Source: Magnetospirillum sp. XM-1 (GTDB lineage: Bacteria; Pseudomonadota; Alphaproteobacteria; Rhodospirillales; Magnetospirillaceae). Taken from it: a DNA stretch of 64,000 nucleotides. Each line of letters begins with the position of its first letter. The first letter of the stretch is position 1. The position numbers were made by a program, and so were the translations under genes. The notes beneath the pieces are model-generated. The model searched no databases. It was not told the origin of the DNA and worked only from the letters and a program-made list of their open reading frames with translations. This document shows, piece after piece, positions 1 through 10,683 of the stretch. The stretch is taken from contig NZ_LN997848.1 in the NCBI RefSeq assembly GCF_001511835.1, positions 1,860,001-1,924,000 on the forward strand, written 5' to 3'.

Positions 1-253
1 GGGCCTCGCGCTCGCGGGTGCAGTCGTCCCAGGCCCGCTGGTAATAGGCCTTGAACCGCGCCTGCTCGGCTTCGATGAAGTGCTGGGCCACGGCACGGAT
101 CTGGATCGCGGTCAGGCTGCCGCCCGCCTTGGCCGCCTCTACCTCGAGCCGCGTGGCGAAGTGGCCGATCATGGTGGAGCCCACCGTCTTGCAGCATTGC
201 GGACCGGCGGCGGATGGCGGGTTCTGGTTCGGCGGCGGCGTGCGGGTGACCAT
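1..253 (-). CDS. Unrecognised protein, N-terminal part (runs off window)
   Basis: An open frame on the minus strand begins at the ATG at 253 and reads without a stop to the window edge, giving about 84 residues. The start MVTRTPPPNQNPP is proline-rich, then comes a CCK motif and a helical, charged stretch with conserved-looking aromatic residues (KAYYQRAWDDC). I do not recognise the family. It diverges from nadE across a 143-nt gap (254-396) that must hold both promoters. Codon use and GC at third positions match the neighbours, so the frame is believable, but only the beginning of the protein can be seen. Confidence 0.6.
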   Translation of the reverse strand, partial: MVTRTPPPNQNPPSAAGPQCCKTVGSTMIGHFATRLEVEAAKAGGSLTAIQIRAVAQHFIEAEQARFKAYYQRAWDDCTREREA

Positions 254-396
254 GAACGAACCATAGCGCGCCCGGCCCGGACAGTGAACCGACTCTCTCG
301 CTTCGGCCCGCAAGGCAAGGCGGCAGCGGTGCGTTGACAGGGCCGAATCCGCTCCCTAGTGTGCCTGGATATTGCTCACCAGGGCCGCATCGCCTC

Positions 397-2052
397 ATGT
401 CCGACACCTTGTCCATCGCCCTTGCCCAGATCAATCCCGTGGTCGGCGACGTCGCCGGCAATCTGGCGCTGATTCGTGCCGCCCGCGCCAAGGGCGCCGA
501 GTTGGGGGCCGATCTGGTGGTGTTCGGCGAACTCACCATCTGCGGCTATCCGCCCGAGGATCTGGTGCTGAAGGGGGCGTTCCTCGACGCTTGCGAGGCG
601 GCGGTGAACGAGCTGGCGGCCGAGACCGAAAGCGGCCCCGCCGTGCTGGTCGGCGCGCCCTGGCGGGTCAAGGACAAGCTGCATAACGCCGCCTTGCTGC
701 TCGACCACGGCCGCGTCGCCGCCACCCGGCTGAAGCACCACCTGCCCAATTACGGCGTGTTCGACGAGGTCCGGGTGTTCCAGCCCGGCCCGGCGCCCGG
801 CCCGGTATCGTTTCGGGGCGTGCGTCTGGGCATCATGATCTGCGAGGACATGTGGTACCAGGACGTGGCCGAGACCCTGGGTGAAAGCGGCGCCGAGATC
901 CTGGTGGTGCCCAACGGCTCGCCCTTTGAGATGGACAAGCCGACGCTCCGCCTCGACCACGCCCGCGCCCGGGTCGAGGAGACCGGCCTGGCCCTGGTCT
1001 ACGTCAATCAGGTGGGCGGCCAGGACGAACTGGTGTTCGACGGCGCGTCCTTCGTGCTGAACGGCGACGGCAAGGTTGCCGCCTCTCTCGCGCCATGGCA
1101 GAGCGAGGTGGCGCTCACCAAATGGACGCGCGAGCCCAGCGGCTGGCGCTGCGAAGGCCCCAAGGCCCCGCCCACCTCTCGGCTGGAGGGCGTCTACCAG
1201 GCGCTGGTCACCGGGCTGCGCGACTATGTGGGCAAGAACCGCTTTCCCGGTGTGGTGCTGGGCCTGTCGGGCGGCATCGACAGCGCCATCTGCGCGGCCA
1301 TCGCCGCCGACGCGCTGGGCCCCGACAAGGTGTGGTGCGTGATGATGCCGTCGCCCTACACCTCGGTCGAAAGCCTGGAGGACGCCGCCGAATGCGCCCG
1401 TCTGCTGGGCGTGCGCCTCGACACCGTCAATATCGGCCCGGCCATGGGGGCGTTCGACCAGATGCTGGCGCCGCTGTTCGTGGGCAAGGGCTCGGACATC
1501 ACGGAAGAGAACCTGCAATCGCGTTCGCGCGGGCTGACGCTGATGGGCATTTCCAACAAGTTCGGCCCCATGGTGCTGTCCACCGGCAACAAGAGCGAGA
1601 TGAGCTGCGGCTACGCCACCCTTTACGGCGACATGTGCGGCGGCTACGCGGTGTTGAAGGACGTCTACAAGACTACGGTGTTCGCGCTGTCCTCCTGGCG
1701 CAACCTCCACCGCCCGCCGGGCTGCCTGGGCCCCGACGGTCCCGTGATGCCCGACCGGGTGATCACCAAGCCGCCCTCGGCCGAGCTCAAGCCCGACCAG
1801 AAGGACCAGGACACCCTGCCGCCCTATGACGAGCTGGATTCCATGCTGGAAGCCATGATCGAGGAGGAGAAGAGCGTCGCCGAGATTACGGCCGCCGGCT
1901 TCGACGAGGCGGTGGTCAAGCGCGTCTGGCGCATGCTCGACCGTGCCGAGTACAAGCGCCGCCAGGCCCCGCCCGGCGTCAAGATTTCGTCCCGCTCGTT
2001 CGGTCGTGATCGCCGTTACCCCATCACCAACGCATTCACGTCGCTGATATGA
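397..2052 (+). CDS. nadE: Glutamine-dependent NAD+ synthetase
   Basis: Last step of NAD biosynthesis: deamido-NAD + ATP + glutamine to NAD, in the cytoplasm. The 551-residue protein has an N-terminal carbon-nitrogen hydrolase (glutaminase) domain with the expected triad Glu45, Lys113 and Cys149 (MICED). A C-terminal NAD synthetase domain carries the ATP-binding SGGIDS at 291-296. The length fits the two-domain, ammonia-channelling form. The reading frame is open from 334, but the ATG at 397 ([14 protein letters not shown]) starts directly at the conserved nitrilase beta-strand and is preferred. The stop overlaps the gltX start (ATGA at 2049-2052), so the two genes are probably translationally coupled. 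Confidence 0.96.
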   Translation: MSDTLSIALAQINPVVGDVAGNLALIRAARAKGAELGADLVVFGELTICGYPPEDLVLKGAFLDACEAAVNELAAETESGPAVLVGAPWRVKDKLHNAALLLDHGRVAATRLKHHLPNYGVFDEVRVFQPGPAPGPVSFRGVRLGIMICEDMWYQDVAETLGESGAEILVVPNGSPFEMDKPTLRLDHARARVEETGLALVYVNQVGGQDELVFDGASFVLNGDGKVAASLAPWQSEVALTKWTREPSGWRCEGPKAPPTSRLEGVYQALVTGLRDYVGKNRFPGVVLGLSGGIDSAICAAIAADALGPDKVWCVMMPSPYTSVESLEDAAECARLLGVRLDTVNIGPAMGAFDQMLAPLFVGKGSDITEENLQSRSRGLTLMGISNKFGPMVLSTGNKSEMSCGYATLYGDMCGGYAVLKDVYKTTVFALSSWRNLHRPPGCLGPDGPVMPDRVITKPPSAELKPDQKDQDTLPPYDELDSMLEAMIEEEKSVAEITAAGFDEAVVKRVWRMLDRAEYKRRQAPPGVKISSRSFGRDRRYPITNAFTSLI

Positions 2053-3380
2053 GCGCCATCGTCCGTTTCGCTCCCAGCCCCACCGGGCTGCTGCACGTGG
2101 GCAATGCCCGCGTCGCCCTGCTCAACCTGCTGTGCGCCCGCGCCAGCGGCGGCCGCTTCATCCTGCGCCTCGACGACACCGATTTGGAACGCTCCAAGCC
2201 CGAATTCGCCGAGGCGATCCAGGATGACCTGCGCTGGCTGGGCCTGGACTGGGACAGGCTGGAGCGCCAGTCGGCCCGGCTCGACGCCTATGCCGCCGCC
2301 GCCGGGCGCCTCAAGGCCGAGGGGCGGCTCTATGCCTGCTACGAGACCCCGGACGAGCTGGAATTGCGGCGCAAGGTGCAGTTGGGCCGGGGCCTTCCCC
2401 CCGTCTACGACCGCGCCGCGCTGAAACTCACCCCCGACGAGGTCGCCCGCTTCGAGGCGGAAGGGCGCAAGCCCCACTGGCGCTTCAAGCTGGAGCACGA
2501 GGAGGTGCGCTGGAACGATTGCGTGCGCGGCCCCAGCCATTACCACGGCGCCAATTTGTCCGACCCGGTGCTGATCCGGGGCGACGGCTCCTTCCTCTAC
2601 ACCCTGCCCAGCGTGGTGGACGACATCGAGTTCGGCATCACCCACGTGATCCGGGGCGAGGACCACGTCACCAACACCGCGCCGCAGATCCAGCTGTTCC
2701 AGGCGCTGGGCGCGGTTCCGCCCGCTTTCGCCCATCTGCCGCTGCTCACGGGGGCGAGCGGCGAGGGGCTGTCCAAGCGTCTGGGGTCGGGTTCGCTCCG
2801 GGATCTGCGCGCCACCGGCATCCATCCCATGGCGCTCAATTCCCTGCTGGCCAAGCTGGGCACCTCGGACGCCATCGAGATCCGCCATTCGCTGGCCGAT
2901 CTGGCCGCCGAATTCGCCTGGGACAAGTTCGGGCGCGGCACGCCCAAATTCGATTCCGCCGAACTGGAGCGCCTGGACGCCCGCCTGATGCACACCGCCT
3001 CCTTCGCCGAGGTGAAGGACAGGCTGGGCATCATTGGCGCCGACGAGGAATTCTGGCTGGCGGTGCGGCCCAACCTCAGCCATCTGGCCGACGCCGCGGA
3101 ATGGTGGGCCATCTGCCGCCAGGCCCTGGCCCCGGTGATCGAGGACGCGGATTTCACCAACGCCGCCGCCGGATTGCTGCCGCCCGAGCCCTGGGACCAC
3201 GCCACCTGGGGCGCCTGGACCGAAGCGGTGAAGCAGGCGACGGGCCGCAAGGGCAAGATGCTGTTCCACCCCTTGCGTCTGGCGCTCACCGGCCGCGAGA
3301 ATGGGCCGGAACTGAAGACGCTGCTGCCGCTGATCGGGCGCGAGCGCGCCGTTTCCCGCCTTTCGGGGCGGGCGGCTTGA
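2049..3380 (+). CDS. gltX: Glutamyl-tRNA synthetase (short form)
   Basis: Class I aminoacyl-tRNA synthetase that charges tRNA with glutamate. The 443-residue protein opens with the Rossmann-fold signature [15 protein letters not shown], whose HIGH box reads HVGN (16-19). The KMSKS-type loop reads LSKRLGS near residue 240. It is shorter than the typical bacterial enzyme of about 470-500 residues, mainly in the C-terminal anticodon-binding part. Many alphaproteobacteria carry two gltX genes, and this compact type is often the second copy, which in some species charges tRNA-Gln for later amidation. Which tRNA this one prefers cannot be read from the sequence. It overlaps nadE by 4 nt. Confidence 0.93.
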   Translation: MSAIVRFAPSPTGLLHVGNARVALLNLLCARASGGRFILRLDDTDLERSKPEFAEAIQDDLRWLGLDWDRLERQSARLDAYAAAAGRLKAEGRLYACYETPDELELRRKVQLGRGLPPVYDRAALKLTPDEVARFEAEGRKPHWRFKLEHEEVRWNDCVRGPSHYHGANLSDPVLIRGDGSFLYTLPSVVDDIEFGITHVIRGEDHVTNTAPQIQLFQALGAVPPAFAHLPLLTGASGEGLSKRLGSGSLRDLRATGIHPMALNSLLAKLGTSDAIEIRHSLADLAAEFAWDKFGRGTPKFDSAELERLDARLMHTASFAEVKDRLGIIGADEEFWLAVRPNLSHLADAAEWWAICRQALAPVIEDADFTNAAAGLLPPEPWDHATWGAWTEAVKQATGRKGKMLFHPLRLALTGRENGPELKTLLPLIGRERAVSRLSGRAA

Positions 3381-3444
3381 CACAGGTCACGGGTTTTGGC
3401 CGTGTTTCACGGCAATATCCACATTCGCGATAGGAGTTTGGCCG

Positions 3445-4824
<1,380 letters not shown>

Positions 4825-4828
4825 GGGA

Positions 4829-6265
4829 ATGAGCAGGGTGCCGCTCACCGGCTGGAAGTTGGGGTATCACGCCCTGACCTTCGTGCTGGTGGTGGCCCTG
4901 CTGATGGCTCCGGCGCTGTGGAACGGCTATCCGCTGATCTATTTCGACAGCGAGGATTACGTCGAGATGGCGTTTTCCTTCCAGCCGATCATATGGCGGA
5001 TCATGACCTACGGCGTGTTCTGCACCATCGCCAAGGCGTTCGGCACGCTGTGGGCCATGCCGCTCGCCCATGCCATCCTCACCACCTGGGTGCTGCACGA
5101 GGCGGTGATGGGCTTCATCGGCCGCTGGCGGCACATGGTGTTCTTAGGCGTCGGGCTGGCGCTCGCCCTGTTCACCGGCCTGCCCTGGGTGTCGTCGCAG
5201 GTGCTGGCCGACGTCTTCGCCGGAGTGGCCATCCTGGGCGTCGCCGCGCTGGCCTTCGGCGAGGGGCTGCAGCCCTGGCGGCGCTTCGCCCTGGTGGTGA
5301 TCACCGCCATTTCCATCTGCGTCCACATGAGCCACGTGGCGGTGGCCGCCGGTCTGGCCCTGGTGCTGGCCGTGGTCTGGCTGGGCTCGCGCTTCATGCT
5401 GCGCATGCCCCGGCCGCGCATGGTCGGTCCGATTTCAGCCATCGTCATCGGCATCCTGCTGGTGCCGCTGACCCATCAGTTCCTCATGGGGCGTTTCGTC
5501 TTCTCCGAATCGGGTCAGGTGTTGCAGCTGGCCCTGTTCGTCCAGAACGGCATGGCCAAGAAGTATCTGGACGAGGTCTGCCCCCAGGGCGTCGATCTGG
5601 AGATGTGCGACCACAAGGACGAGCTGCCGCGCACCGCCGACGAGTTCCTGTGGGGCGATTCCCCCTTCGACGAGCTGGGTGGCTGGACCGCCATGCACGA
5701 TGAATCGGGAAAGATCGTCGCCGGCGCGATCAAGCTGTTTCCCGGCGAGGTGCTGAAGGCGGCCCTGGCCAATACCTGGGAGCAGCTGGATTCCATCGAA
5801 AGCGGCGAGGACCTGGTGCCCATGACCTGGCACTTCGTCAAGACTCAGCTCCGGCGTTATCCGGCCGAGTTCAAGCAGTTCCGCTTCGCCCGCCAGCAGC
5901 GGCGCCCGGCCATCGATTTCCACGCCATGAACGCCTTCCAGATTCCCATCAACCAGGCGGCCGAGGTGGTGACCCTGATCCTGCTGGCGGTGGCCTGGAA
6001 GCGGCGTGACCGCACCACCACGGGTCTCGCGATCATCGTGGTGGCGGCGATCATCGGCAACGCCATCGTCTGCGGCGCGCTGTCCAATCCCCACGACCGC
6101 TATCAGAACCGGGTGGTGTGGCTGGCCCTGTTCACCGCCATCGTGGGCGCGGTGCGTCTCGACCAGCGCTTCGCCGGACAGCGGCGGATCTCCATCCGCA
6201 TGGAGAACGAGGTGCTGGCCGCCGAGGCGGCCGAGATGGGAAAGACGGGCAACCGCCCCCTCTAG
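4829..6265 (+). CDS. Polytopic inner-membrane protein, GT-C-like, function unknown
   Basis: The 478-residue protein has roughly ten hydrophobic segments. After the first one (about residues 12-35) comes a short acidic loop, YFDSEDYV, in the place where GT-C glycosyltransferases (polyprenyl-phosphate-sugar users) carry their catalytic acid. That resemblance is weak and is inference. A large loop around residues 230-360 is hydrophilic and probably periplasmic. The gene starts 4 nt after the cysS stop, so it is co-transcribed, though a functional link to tRNA charging is not obvious. Its TAG stop shares the CTAG at 6262-6265 with the convergent acetyltransferase gene. Confidence 0.75.
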   Translation: MSRVPLTGWKLGYHALTFVLVVALLMAPALWNGYPLIYFDSEDYVEMAFSFQPIIWRIMTYGVFCTIAKAFGTLWAMPLAHAILTTWVLHEAVMGFIGRWRHMVFLGVGLALALFTGLPWVSSQVLADVFAGVAILGVAALAFGEGLQPWRRFALVVITAISICVHMSHVAVAAGLALVLAVVWLGSRFMLRMPRPRMVGPISAIVIGILLVPLTHQFLMGRFVFSESGQVLQLALFVQNGMAKKYLDEVCPQGVDLEMCDHKDELPRTADEFLWGDSPFDELGGWTAMHDESGKIVAGAIKLFPGEVLKAALANTWEQLDSIESGEDLVPMTWHFVKTQLRRYPAEFKQFRFARQQRRPAIDFHAMNAFQIPINQAAEVVTLILLAVAWKRRDRTTTGLAIIVVAAIIGNAIVCGALSNPHDRYQNRVVWLALFTAIVGAVRLDQRFAGQRRISIRMENEVLAAEAAEMGKTGNRPL

Positions 6266-8913
6266 CCCAGTTCCAGGACCATCTCGACCACGTCGGGATC
6301 TTCCGCCACCTGCTTTTGGAACCCGGCCTTGGCGGCCAGGCGGATCATGGCGTCGTTCTCGATCATGATCTGGGCGTAGATGGCCTTGGTGCCGCGGCCG
6401 CGCTGATAGCGGACGATCTTGTCCATCAGCATGGAGCCCAGGCCGGTGCCCTTCATGTCGGAACGCACCAGCACCGCCAGCTCGGCGCGGCGGTTGTCGG
6501 GATCGGTGACGGTGCGCACCACGCCCAGCGTCTCGGGCTGGCCGTCCTTGTTGGCGCGGGTGGCGATGAAGGCCATCTCGCGCTCGTAGTCGATCTGGGT
6601 GAGGCGCGCCATCTGGTGGTGGTGGATCTGGCGGACCTGGCCGAAGAAGCGCAGGCGCAGATCCTGGGGCGTCATGCGGCTCATCATTTCCGAATGGGCG
6701 ACGGTGTCCTCGGGCCGGATGGGGCGCAGGGTGACGGACGAGCCGTCGTGCAGGCGGGTCGTCTCCTCCAACTCGGCCGGATAGGGCAGGATGGAGAAAT
6801 GCCGCAGATCGGTGTCCTCCCAGGGGGCCACCCGGATGCGGGCGTCCACCGCCAGGGCGCCATGCTCGTCGGCGAACAGCGGATTGATGTCGCAGGCGAC
6901 GATCTCGGGGTTGTCGGCGAGCATGCGCGACACCCGGACCAGCACCTCGGCCACCGCGTCGAGATCGACGGCGGGACGGCGTCCATGGGCCTGGAGCAGC
7001 CGCGACACCCGGGTCCGTCCGATCATGCCGCGGGCCAGCGGCAGGTTGACGGGGGGCAGGCCGACGGTGTGGTCGCGGATGACCTCGACCGCGCGGCCAC
7101 CCTCGCCGAACACCAGCACGGGGCCGAACAGCGGGTCGCAGGCCACGCCGACGATCAACTGGCGGGCGTTGGGGCGAAACGCCATGCGCTGGATGGTGAA
7201 GCCGTCGACGCGGATTTCCGGCCGGGTTTCCTCGACGCGGCGCAAAATGCCCTCGGCCGCCGAGCGCACGGCCGCCGCGTCTTCCAGGTTCAGCGCCACG
7301 CCGCCCACGTCCCACTTGCGGGCCACGTCGGGCGACGCGATGGTCAGCGCCACGGGATAGCCCACCTGATCGGCGGCTTGGACCGCGCCGTCGATGGTGG
7401 CGGCCAGGCGGGTGTCCTGGGTCGCGATGCCGTAGGCCGACAGCAGGGCCTTGGCGTCGGGCTCGGTCAGGTTGCCGTCCGGATCGGCCAGGCCGCGCGC
7501 CACGATCAGCCGCGCCGTACCCTTGGCGGCGGCGAAGCCCTCGATCAGCGATGGCGGCGTCTCCAGCAGCATGTCCTGGTTACGCTGGTAATTGACCAGA
7601 TGGCGGAAGGCGCGCACCGCCCGTCCAGGGGTGTCGTAGGTGGGCAGCGCCGCCTCGCCGAACAGCTTGCGGGCCGGGGCCGCCGCCTCCTCGCCGACCC
7701 AGGAGGTCAGCACCGCGCCGCCATGGCGCTTCTGGGTGTCGATCACCGCCTGGGCCGCCTCCAGCCCGTCGGCCATGGCGTTGGGGGCGTGGATCACCAG
7801 GGTGGCGTCCACCTCCTCGGCCTCGATCATCACCCGGGCCATGTCGGCGTAGCGCTTGCCGTTGGCGTCGACCCCCAGGTCCACCGGGTTGGCCCCCTTC
7901 CAGTTGCGCGGCATCAGGGCGGTCAGCTTGCGCAGGGTTTCCTCGGACAGTTGGGCCATCTGGCCGCCGCCCGGTCCGCCCATCTCGGCGAGCGCCATCA
8001 TGGCGGTGCCGCCGCCGTTGGATAGCACGGCCAGGCGCTGGCCCTTCATGGGCTTGGCCCGGGCCAGGGTCTCCACCGCGCCGAACAGTTCGTCGATGTC
8101 ATGCACGCGCAGCGCGCCGGCCCGGCGGATGGCGGCGTCGAAGGCGTCCTCGGGCCGGGCCAGGGATTCGGCCAGGAACGGCCCGATGGGGTGGTCGTCG
8201 GCCTCGGGCACGGCGCGGACCAGCAGCACCGGCTTGTTGCGCGCCGCCGCCCTGGCGGCGGGGATGAAGTTGCGCCGCTCGCCGATGGATTCGATGTAGA
8301 GCAGGATGGCCCGCGTCTGGTCGTCGTTGGCGAGGTAGTCCATGACGTCGGCGAAATCGATGTCGTGGGCGTCGCCCAGGCTGATGAAGTGGGAAAAGCC
8401 GATGCCGCGCGGCCGGGCCCAGTCCAGCACGGCGGTGGACAGCGCGCCCGACTGCGAGACGAAGGCCACCTTTCCCGGCAGCGCGGTGACATGGGAAAAG
8501 CTGGCGTCGAGGCGGATGCGCGGCACCAGCACGCCCAGCGCGCCGCCGCCCAGGATGCGCAGCCCCCAGGGCCGCGCCGCCGCCAGCACCGCGTCCTTGT
8601 CCACGTCGCCGGCGATGACGATGGCCGCCCTGGTTCCCCGCCGCCCCAGGTCGTCCAGCAGCTTCGGCACCGTCTCGCCCGGGGTGCACAGCACCGCCAG
8701 ATCGGGGGTGAGCGGCATGGACGCCACGTCGCGGTAGGCCAGCACGCCGGCGACCGCCCGGTGGGTGGGGTGGACCGGCATGATCGGGCCCTTGAAGCCC
8801 GCGGCCAGCAGATTGCGCATCACCACGGCGCCCGCCGAACGCGGCCGATCCGAGGCCCCGATCACCGCCACCGAGGTGGGCTCGAACAGGAAGGAAAGGT
8901 TGTGAATGCTCAT
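6262..8913 (-). CDS. Pat-type protein lysine acetyltransferase (ADP-forming acyl-CoA synthetase-like + GNAT)
   Basis: The 883-residue protein has three recognisable parts. The first is a CoA-binding Rossmann domain (FEPTSVAVIGASDRP near the start), followed by succinyl-CoA-ligase-like and ATP-grasp domains as in ADP-forming acetate-CoA ligases (VALTIASPDVARKWDVGGV, FGPVLVFGEGG). The C-terminal GNAT acetyltransferase domain (about 720-883) carries the acetyl-CoA loop MKGTGLGSML. This architecture is that of Pat/PatZ (YfiQ), which acetylates and inactivates acetyl-CoA synthetase and other enzymes; in that family the ligase part is a sensor, not an active ligase. The start at 8913 (MSIHNLSFLFEP) matches the family; the frame stays open to 8973. 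It ends convergently on the shared CTAG. Confidence 0.88.
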   Translation of the reverse strand: MSIHNLSFLFEPTSVAVIGASDRPRSAGAVVMRNLLAAGFKGPIMPVHPTHRAVAGVLAYRDVASMPLTPDLAVLCTPGETVPKLLDDLGRRGTRAAIVIAGDVDKDAVLAAARPWGLRILGGGALGVLVPRIRLDASFSHVTALPGKVAFVSQSGALSTAVLDWARPRGIGFSHFISLGDAHDIDFADVMDYLANDDQTRAILLYIESIGERRNFIPAARAAARNKPVLLVRAVPEADDHPIGPFLAESLARPEDAFDAAIRRAGALRVHDIDELFGAVETLARAKPMKGQRLAVLSNGGGTAMMALAEMGGPGGGQMAQLSEETLRKLTALMPRNWKGANPVDLGVDANGKRYADMARVMIEAEEVDATLVIHAPNAMADGLEAAQAVIDTQKRHGGAVLTSWVGEEAAAPARKLFGEAALPTYDTPGRAVRAFRHLVNYQRNQDMLLETPPSLIEGFAAAKGTARLIVARGLADPDGNLTEPDAKALLSAYGIATQDTRLAATIDGAVQAADQVGYPVALTIASPDVARKWDVGGVALNLEDAAAVRSAAEGILRRVEETRPEIRVDGFTIQRMAFRPNARQLIVGVACDPLFGPVLVFGEGGRAVEVIRDHTVGLPPVNLPLARGMIGRTRVSRLLQAHGRRPAVDLDAVAEVLVRVSRMLADNPEIVACDINPLFADEHGALAVDARIRVAPWEDTDLRHFSILPYPAELEETTRLHDGSSVTLRPIRPEDTVAHSEMMSRMTPQDLRLRFFGQVRQIHHHQMARLTQIDYEREMAFIATRANKDGQPETLGVVRTVTDPDNRRAELAVLVRSDMKGTGLGSMLMDKIVRYQRGRGTKAIYAQIMIENDAMIRLAAKAGFQKQVAEDPDVVEMVLELG

Positions 8914-9047
8914 GACTGACGAGTTTCTGCCGCAGGCGCGAAAAAGCAAGGAAGAAGTGGGGCTTTTAGCCATCTTCCCGGCAGGGCGCGCTTGGTCTAT
9001 GGTGCGCGGCGCGAAGGGGTTCGCCGTCGATTCGGGATTGTGTCCAG

Positions 9048-9890
9048 ATGTTCAGAATGGCTGCCGCCGCCTTGGTCGTTTCCCTTGCCTGCGCCGCGCC
9101 CGCCTTGGCGGCCGACGAGGGGCCCGCGCCCGCACCGCTGGTCCAGCCGCTGCCGTCCGCCCCCCTGGCTCCGGCCGAGGAAACCCCCGGCTTCCAGGCG
9201 GTGCGTCCGCTGTCCGGCGCCGAGGCGCCGGCCGCCGTCGCCGCGCCCGCTCCGGCCCCCGTCGCTGCTCCGGCCCCGGCCCCGGCTCTGGCCCCGGTTT
9301 CCGTCGCTCCTGCTCCGGCGACGGTCGCCGCGCCGCCGGCCGTCCCGGCCCAGGCCGAGCCCGGCCCGTTTCCCATGCTGATCCAGGCCGGGGTGGCGGC
9401 GCTGATGATCGCCGTGGGCGCCCTGTTGGCCGGTCTGGTGGGAATCGCCACCGCCAATTCCAGCCGCCGCCGGGACGAGGCGCTGCGCCGCAAATCCGCC
9501 GCCGCCACCCTGGTGATCGAACTGGAAGCGCGCATCCAGGCCTTCGAGGCGGTGCCGGTGCCGCCCAACGCCGAGGCCGGCGTCTCCTTCGTCTCCGCCG
9601 TAATCGCCCTGGCCGATCTGGATTACGGCTGGAAGGCGGTGCAGGGCGCCCTCTACCTGCTGCCCGAACGCCTGGCCGGCCATCTGGCGGTGCATTACGC
9701 CGCCGTCCACCACGTGGCCAAGTTCATCAAGGGCCAGTCCCTGGCCGCCGGCCTGCGCATGATGCAGGCCAACCGCATCGGCGGCCATCCCTGTCCCGAC
9801 GCCGGCACCATGCGCGAATCCCACGTGGAACTAGCCGCCGCCTTCCGGGGGCTCGACAAAATTGTCATGGGTCTGAAGTCGGTTTCCTGA
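9048..9890 (+). CDS. Pro/Ala-rich exported or membrane-anchored protein, function unknown
   Basis: The 280-residue protein begins with a clear signal peptide (hydrophobic to about residue 21, ending ALAADEG). A low-complexity Pro/Ala segment follows at about 25-105, then one strong transmembrane helix near 107-132 (GVAALMIAVGALLAGLVG) and a 145-residue hydrophilic helical domain (SSRRRDEALRRKSAAATLVIELEA...). No family is recognised. The Pro/Ala linker could let the C-terminal domain sit away from the membrane. It is divergent from the Pat gene; the 134 nt between the two start codons contain no obvious consensus promoter. A second in-frame ATG lies at 9057. Confidence 0.7.
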   Translation: MFRMAAAALVVSLACAAPALAADEGPAPAPLVQPLPSAPLAPAEETPGFQAVRPLSGAEAPAAVAAPAPAPVAAPAPAPALAPVSVAPAPATVAAPPAVPAQAEPGPFPMLIQAGVAALMIAVGALLAGLVGIATANSSRRRDEALRRKSAAATLVIELEARIQAFEAVPVPPNAEAGVSFVSAVIALADLDYGWKAVQGALYLLPERLAGHLAVHYAAVHHVAKFIKGQSLAAGLRMMQANRIGGHPCPDAGTMRESHVELAAAFRGLDKIVMGLKSVS

Positions 9891-9966
9891 CGGCGGGCGA
9901 AGACCGGGCGAGAGTGCTTCGTCGCACTAAATAAGCAAATCAGTACCGAAATACATAAACCTGATC

Positions 9967-9992
9967 CCGCCGGAAGATTCCGCTTCCGGCGG
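9967..9992 (+). terminator. Hairpin after the 9048-9890 gene, terminator-like
   Basis: A perfect 10-bp GC-rich stem (9967-9976 with 9983-9992) closes a 6-nt loop, 76 nt after the stop codon at 9890. There is no run of T residues after it, so it may be a weak or Rho-assisted terminator or an RNA-stabilising hairpin. Confidence 0.4.
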
Positions 9993-10183
9993 CCAGTTGT
10001 CCGCGCCTGAACACTACCTGGACGAAAGTGATGCGATCCCGATTCAAGTGGCGCCACTCTTGTTGTGCGATGCATCAAGAACGGGCTTTGGGCGATGGGT
10101 GCCGAATAAGAATTTTGTGGTTATTTCAAGGATATTGCTGCTGTGCGGCATCCCGGGGCATGGCAGCATGTGATACAAAACTT

Positions 10184-10213
10184 TTGACACAAACGGCATA
10201 GATGTAATATAAA
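10184..10213 (+). promoter_or_regulatory. Sigma-70-like promoter of the arylacetyl-CoA operon
   Basis: TTGACA at 10184-10189 is an exact -35 box. TATAAA at 10208-10213 lies 18 nt further on and serves as a -10 box; the overlapping TAATAT at 10205 with 15 nt is the alternative. It sits about 60 nt before the ATG at 10273, in an AT-rich patch unlike the flanking DNA. No operator palindrome was identified. Confidence 0.6.
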
Positions 10214-10272
10214 AGAGGAAATCAAAGGGGCGCCGCAACAGGTCCCCGCCATTCATCCGGGAGGGTTTCCTT

Positions 10273-10683
10273 ATGAAGAGCACGCTGGTCGCCGGTCTGA
10301 CCGCCACCCGCCGTTACGAGGTCGACAAGGGCCGCACCATCGGCTTCATGGGCGACGAGGCGCGGGTCTACAACACGCCTGCGCTGATCTACGACATGGA
10401 AGTCACCGCCCGCGATCTGCTGCTGGAGCATTCCGATGCCGGCGAGGATTCGGTCGGCACCCGGGTCGAGGTCGACCATCTGGCTCCCACCCTGCTGGGC
10501 CAGTGGGTCGAGATCACCGTGACGGTGGAAGAGGTCAAGGGCCCCGGCGTGACCTTCTCGTTCACCGCCAAGGACTCGCTCGACAACATCGGCAAGGGCG
10601 TTCACAAGCGGTTCGTGGTCGGCGTCGAGCAGACCAAGGCCCGCCTGCTGGCCAAGGCCGAGAAGGCCAAGAGCGCGTCATGA
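10273..10683 (+). CDS. FlK-like hot-dog thioesterase
   Basis: The 136-residue protein resembles the fluoroacetyl-CoA thioesterase FlK family. The FlK catalytic residues Thr, Glu and His are present with the same spacing: Thr35 (NTPALI), Glu43 (DMEVTA) and His69 (VDHLAP) are 8 and 26 residues apart, as in FlK (42, 50, 76). A strong GGGAGGG ribosome site precedes the ATG. As first gene of the operon it may hydrolyse an acyl-CoA product, for example phenylglyoxylyl-CoA, or clear dead-end CoA esters. The substrate is inference. It overlaps the next gene by 4 nt (ATGA). Confidence 0.82.
   Translation: MKSTLVAGLTATRRYEVDKGRTIGFMGDEARVYNTPALIYDMEVTARDLLLEHSDAGEDSVGTRVEVDHLAPTLLGQWVEITVTVEEVKGPGVTFSFTAKDSLDNIGKGVHKRFVVGVEQTKARLLAKAEKAKSAS

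Larger units (their letters stand above)
9891..10272. other. 382-nt intergenic region with hairpin and promoter
   Basis: No convincing gene is seen. The stretch is clearly more AT-rich than its surroundings (especially 9930-10230). It holds a 10-bp stem hairpin at 9967-9992 and, just before the thioesterase gene, a sigma-70-like promoter at 10184-10213. A minus-strand frame of 87 codons (10044-10307) crosses it and runs into the thioesterase gene, but it lacks a plausible ribosome site and is not called. Confidence 0.6.

Noticed and set aside
334..396. 21-residue N-terminal extension of NAD synthetase
   Set aside because: It is unlike the family; the ATG at 397 begins exactly at the conserved nitrilase strand.
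5435..7315. 626-codon minus-strand ORF spanning the membrane protein and Pat genes
   Set aside because: Pro/Arg/Gly-rich composition of high-GC shadow frames; both underlying genes have strong family matches in other frames.
10044..10307. 87-codon minus-strand ORF in the gap before the thioesterase
   Set aside because: It runs into the coding sequence of the thioesterase, lies across the promoter, and has no ribosome site or protein-like composition.
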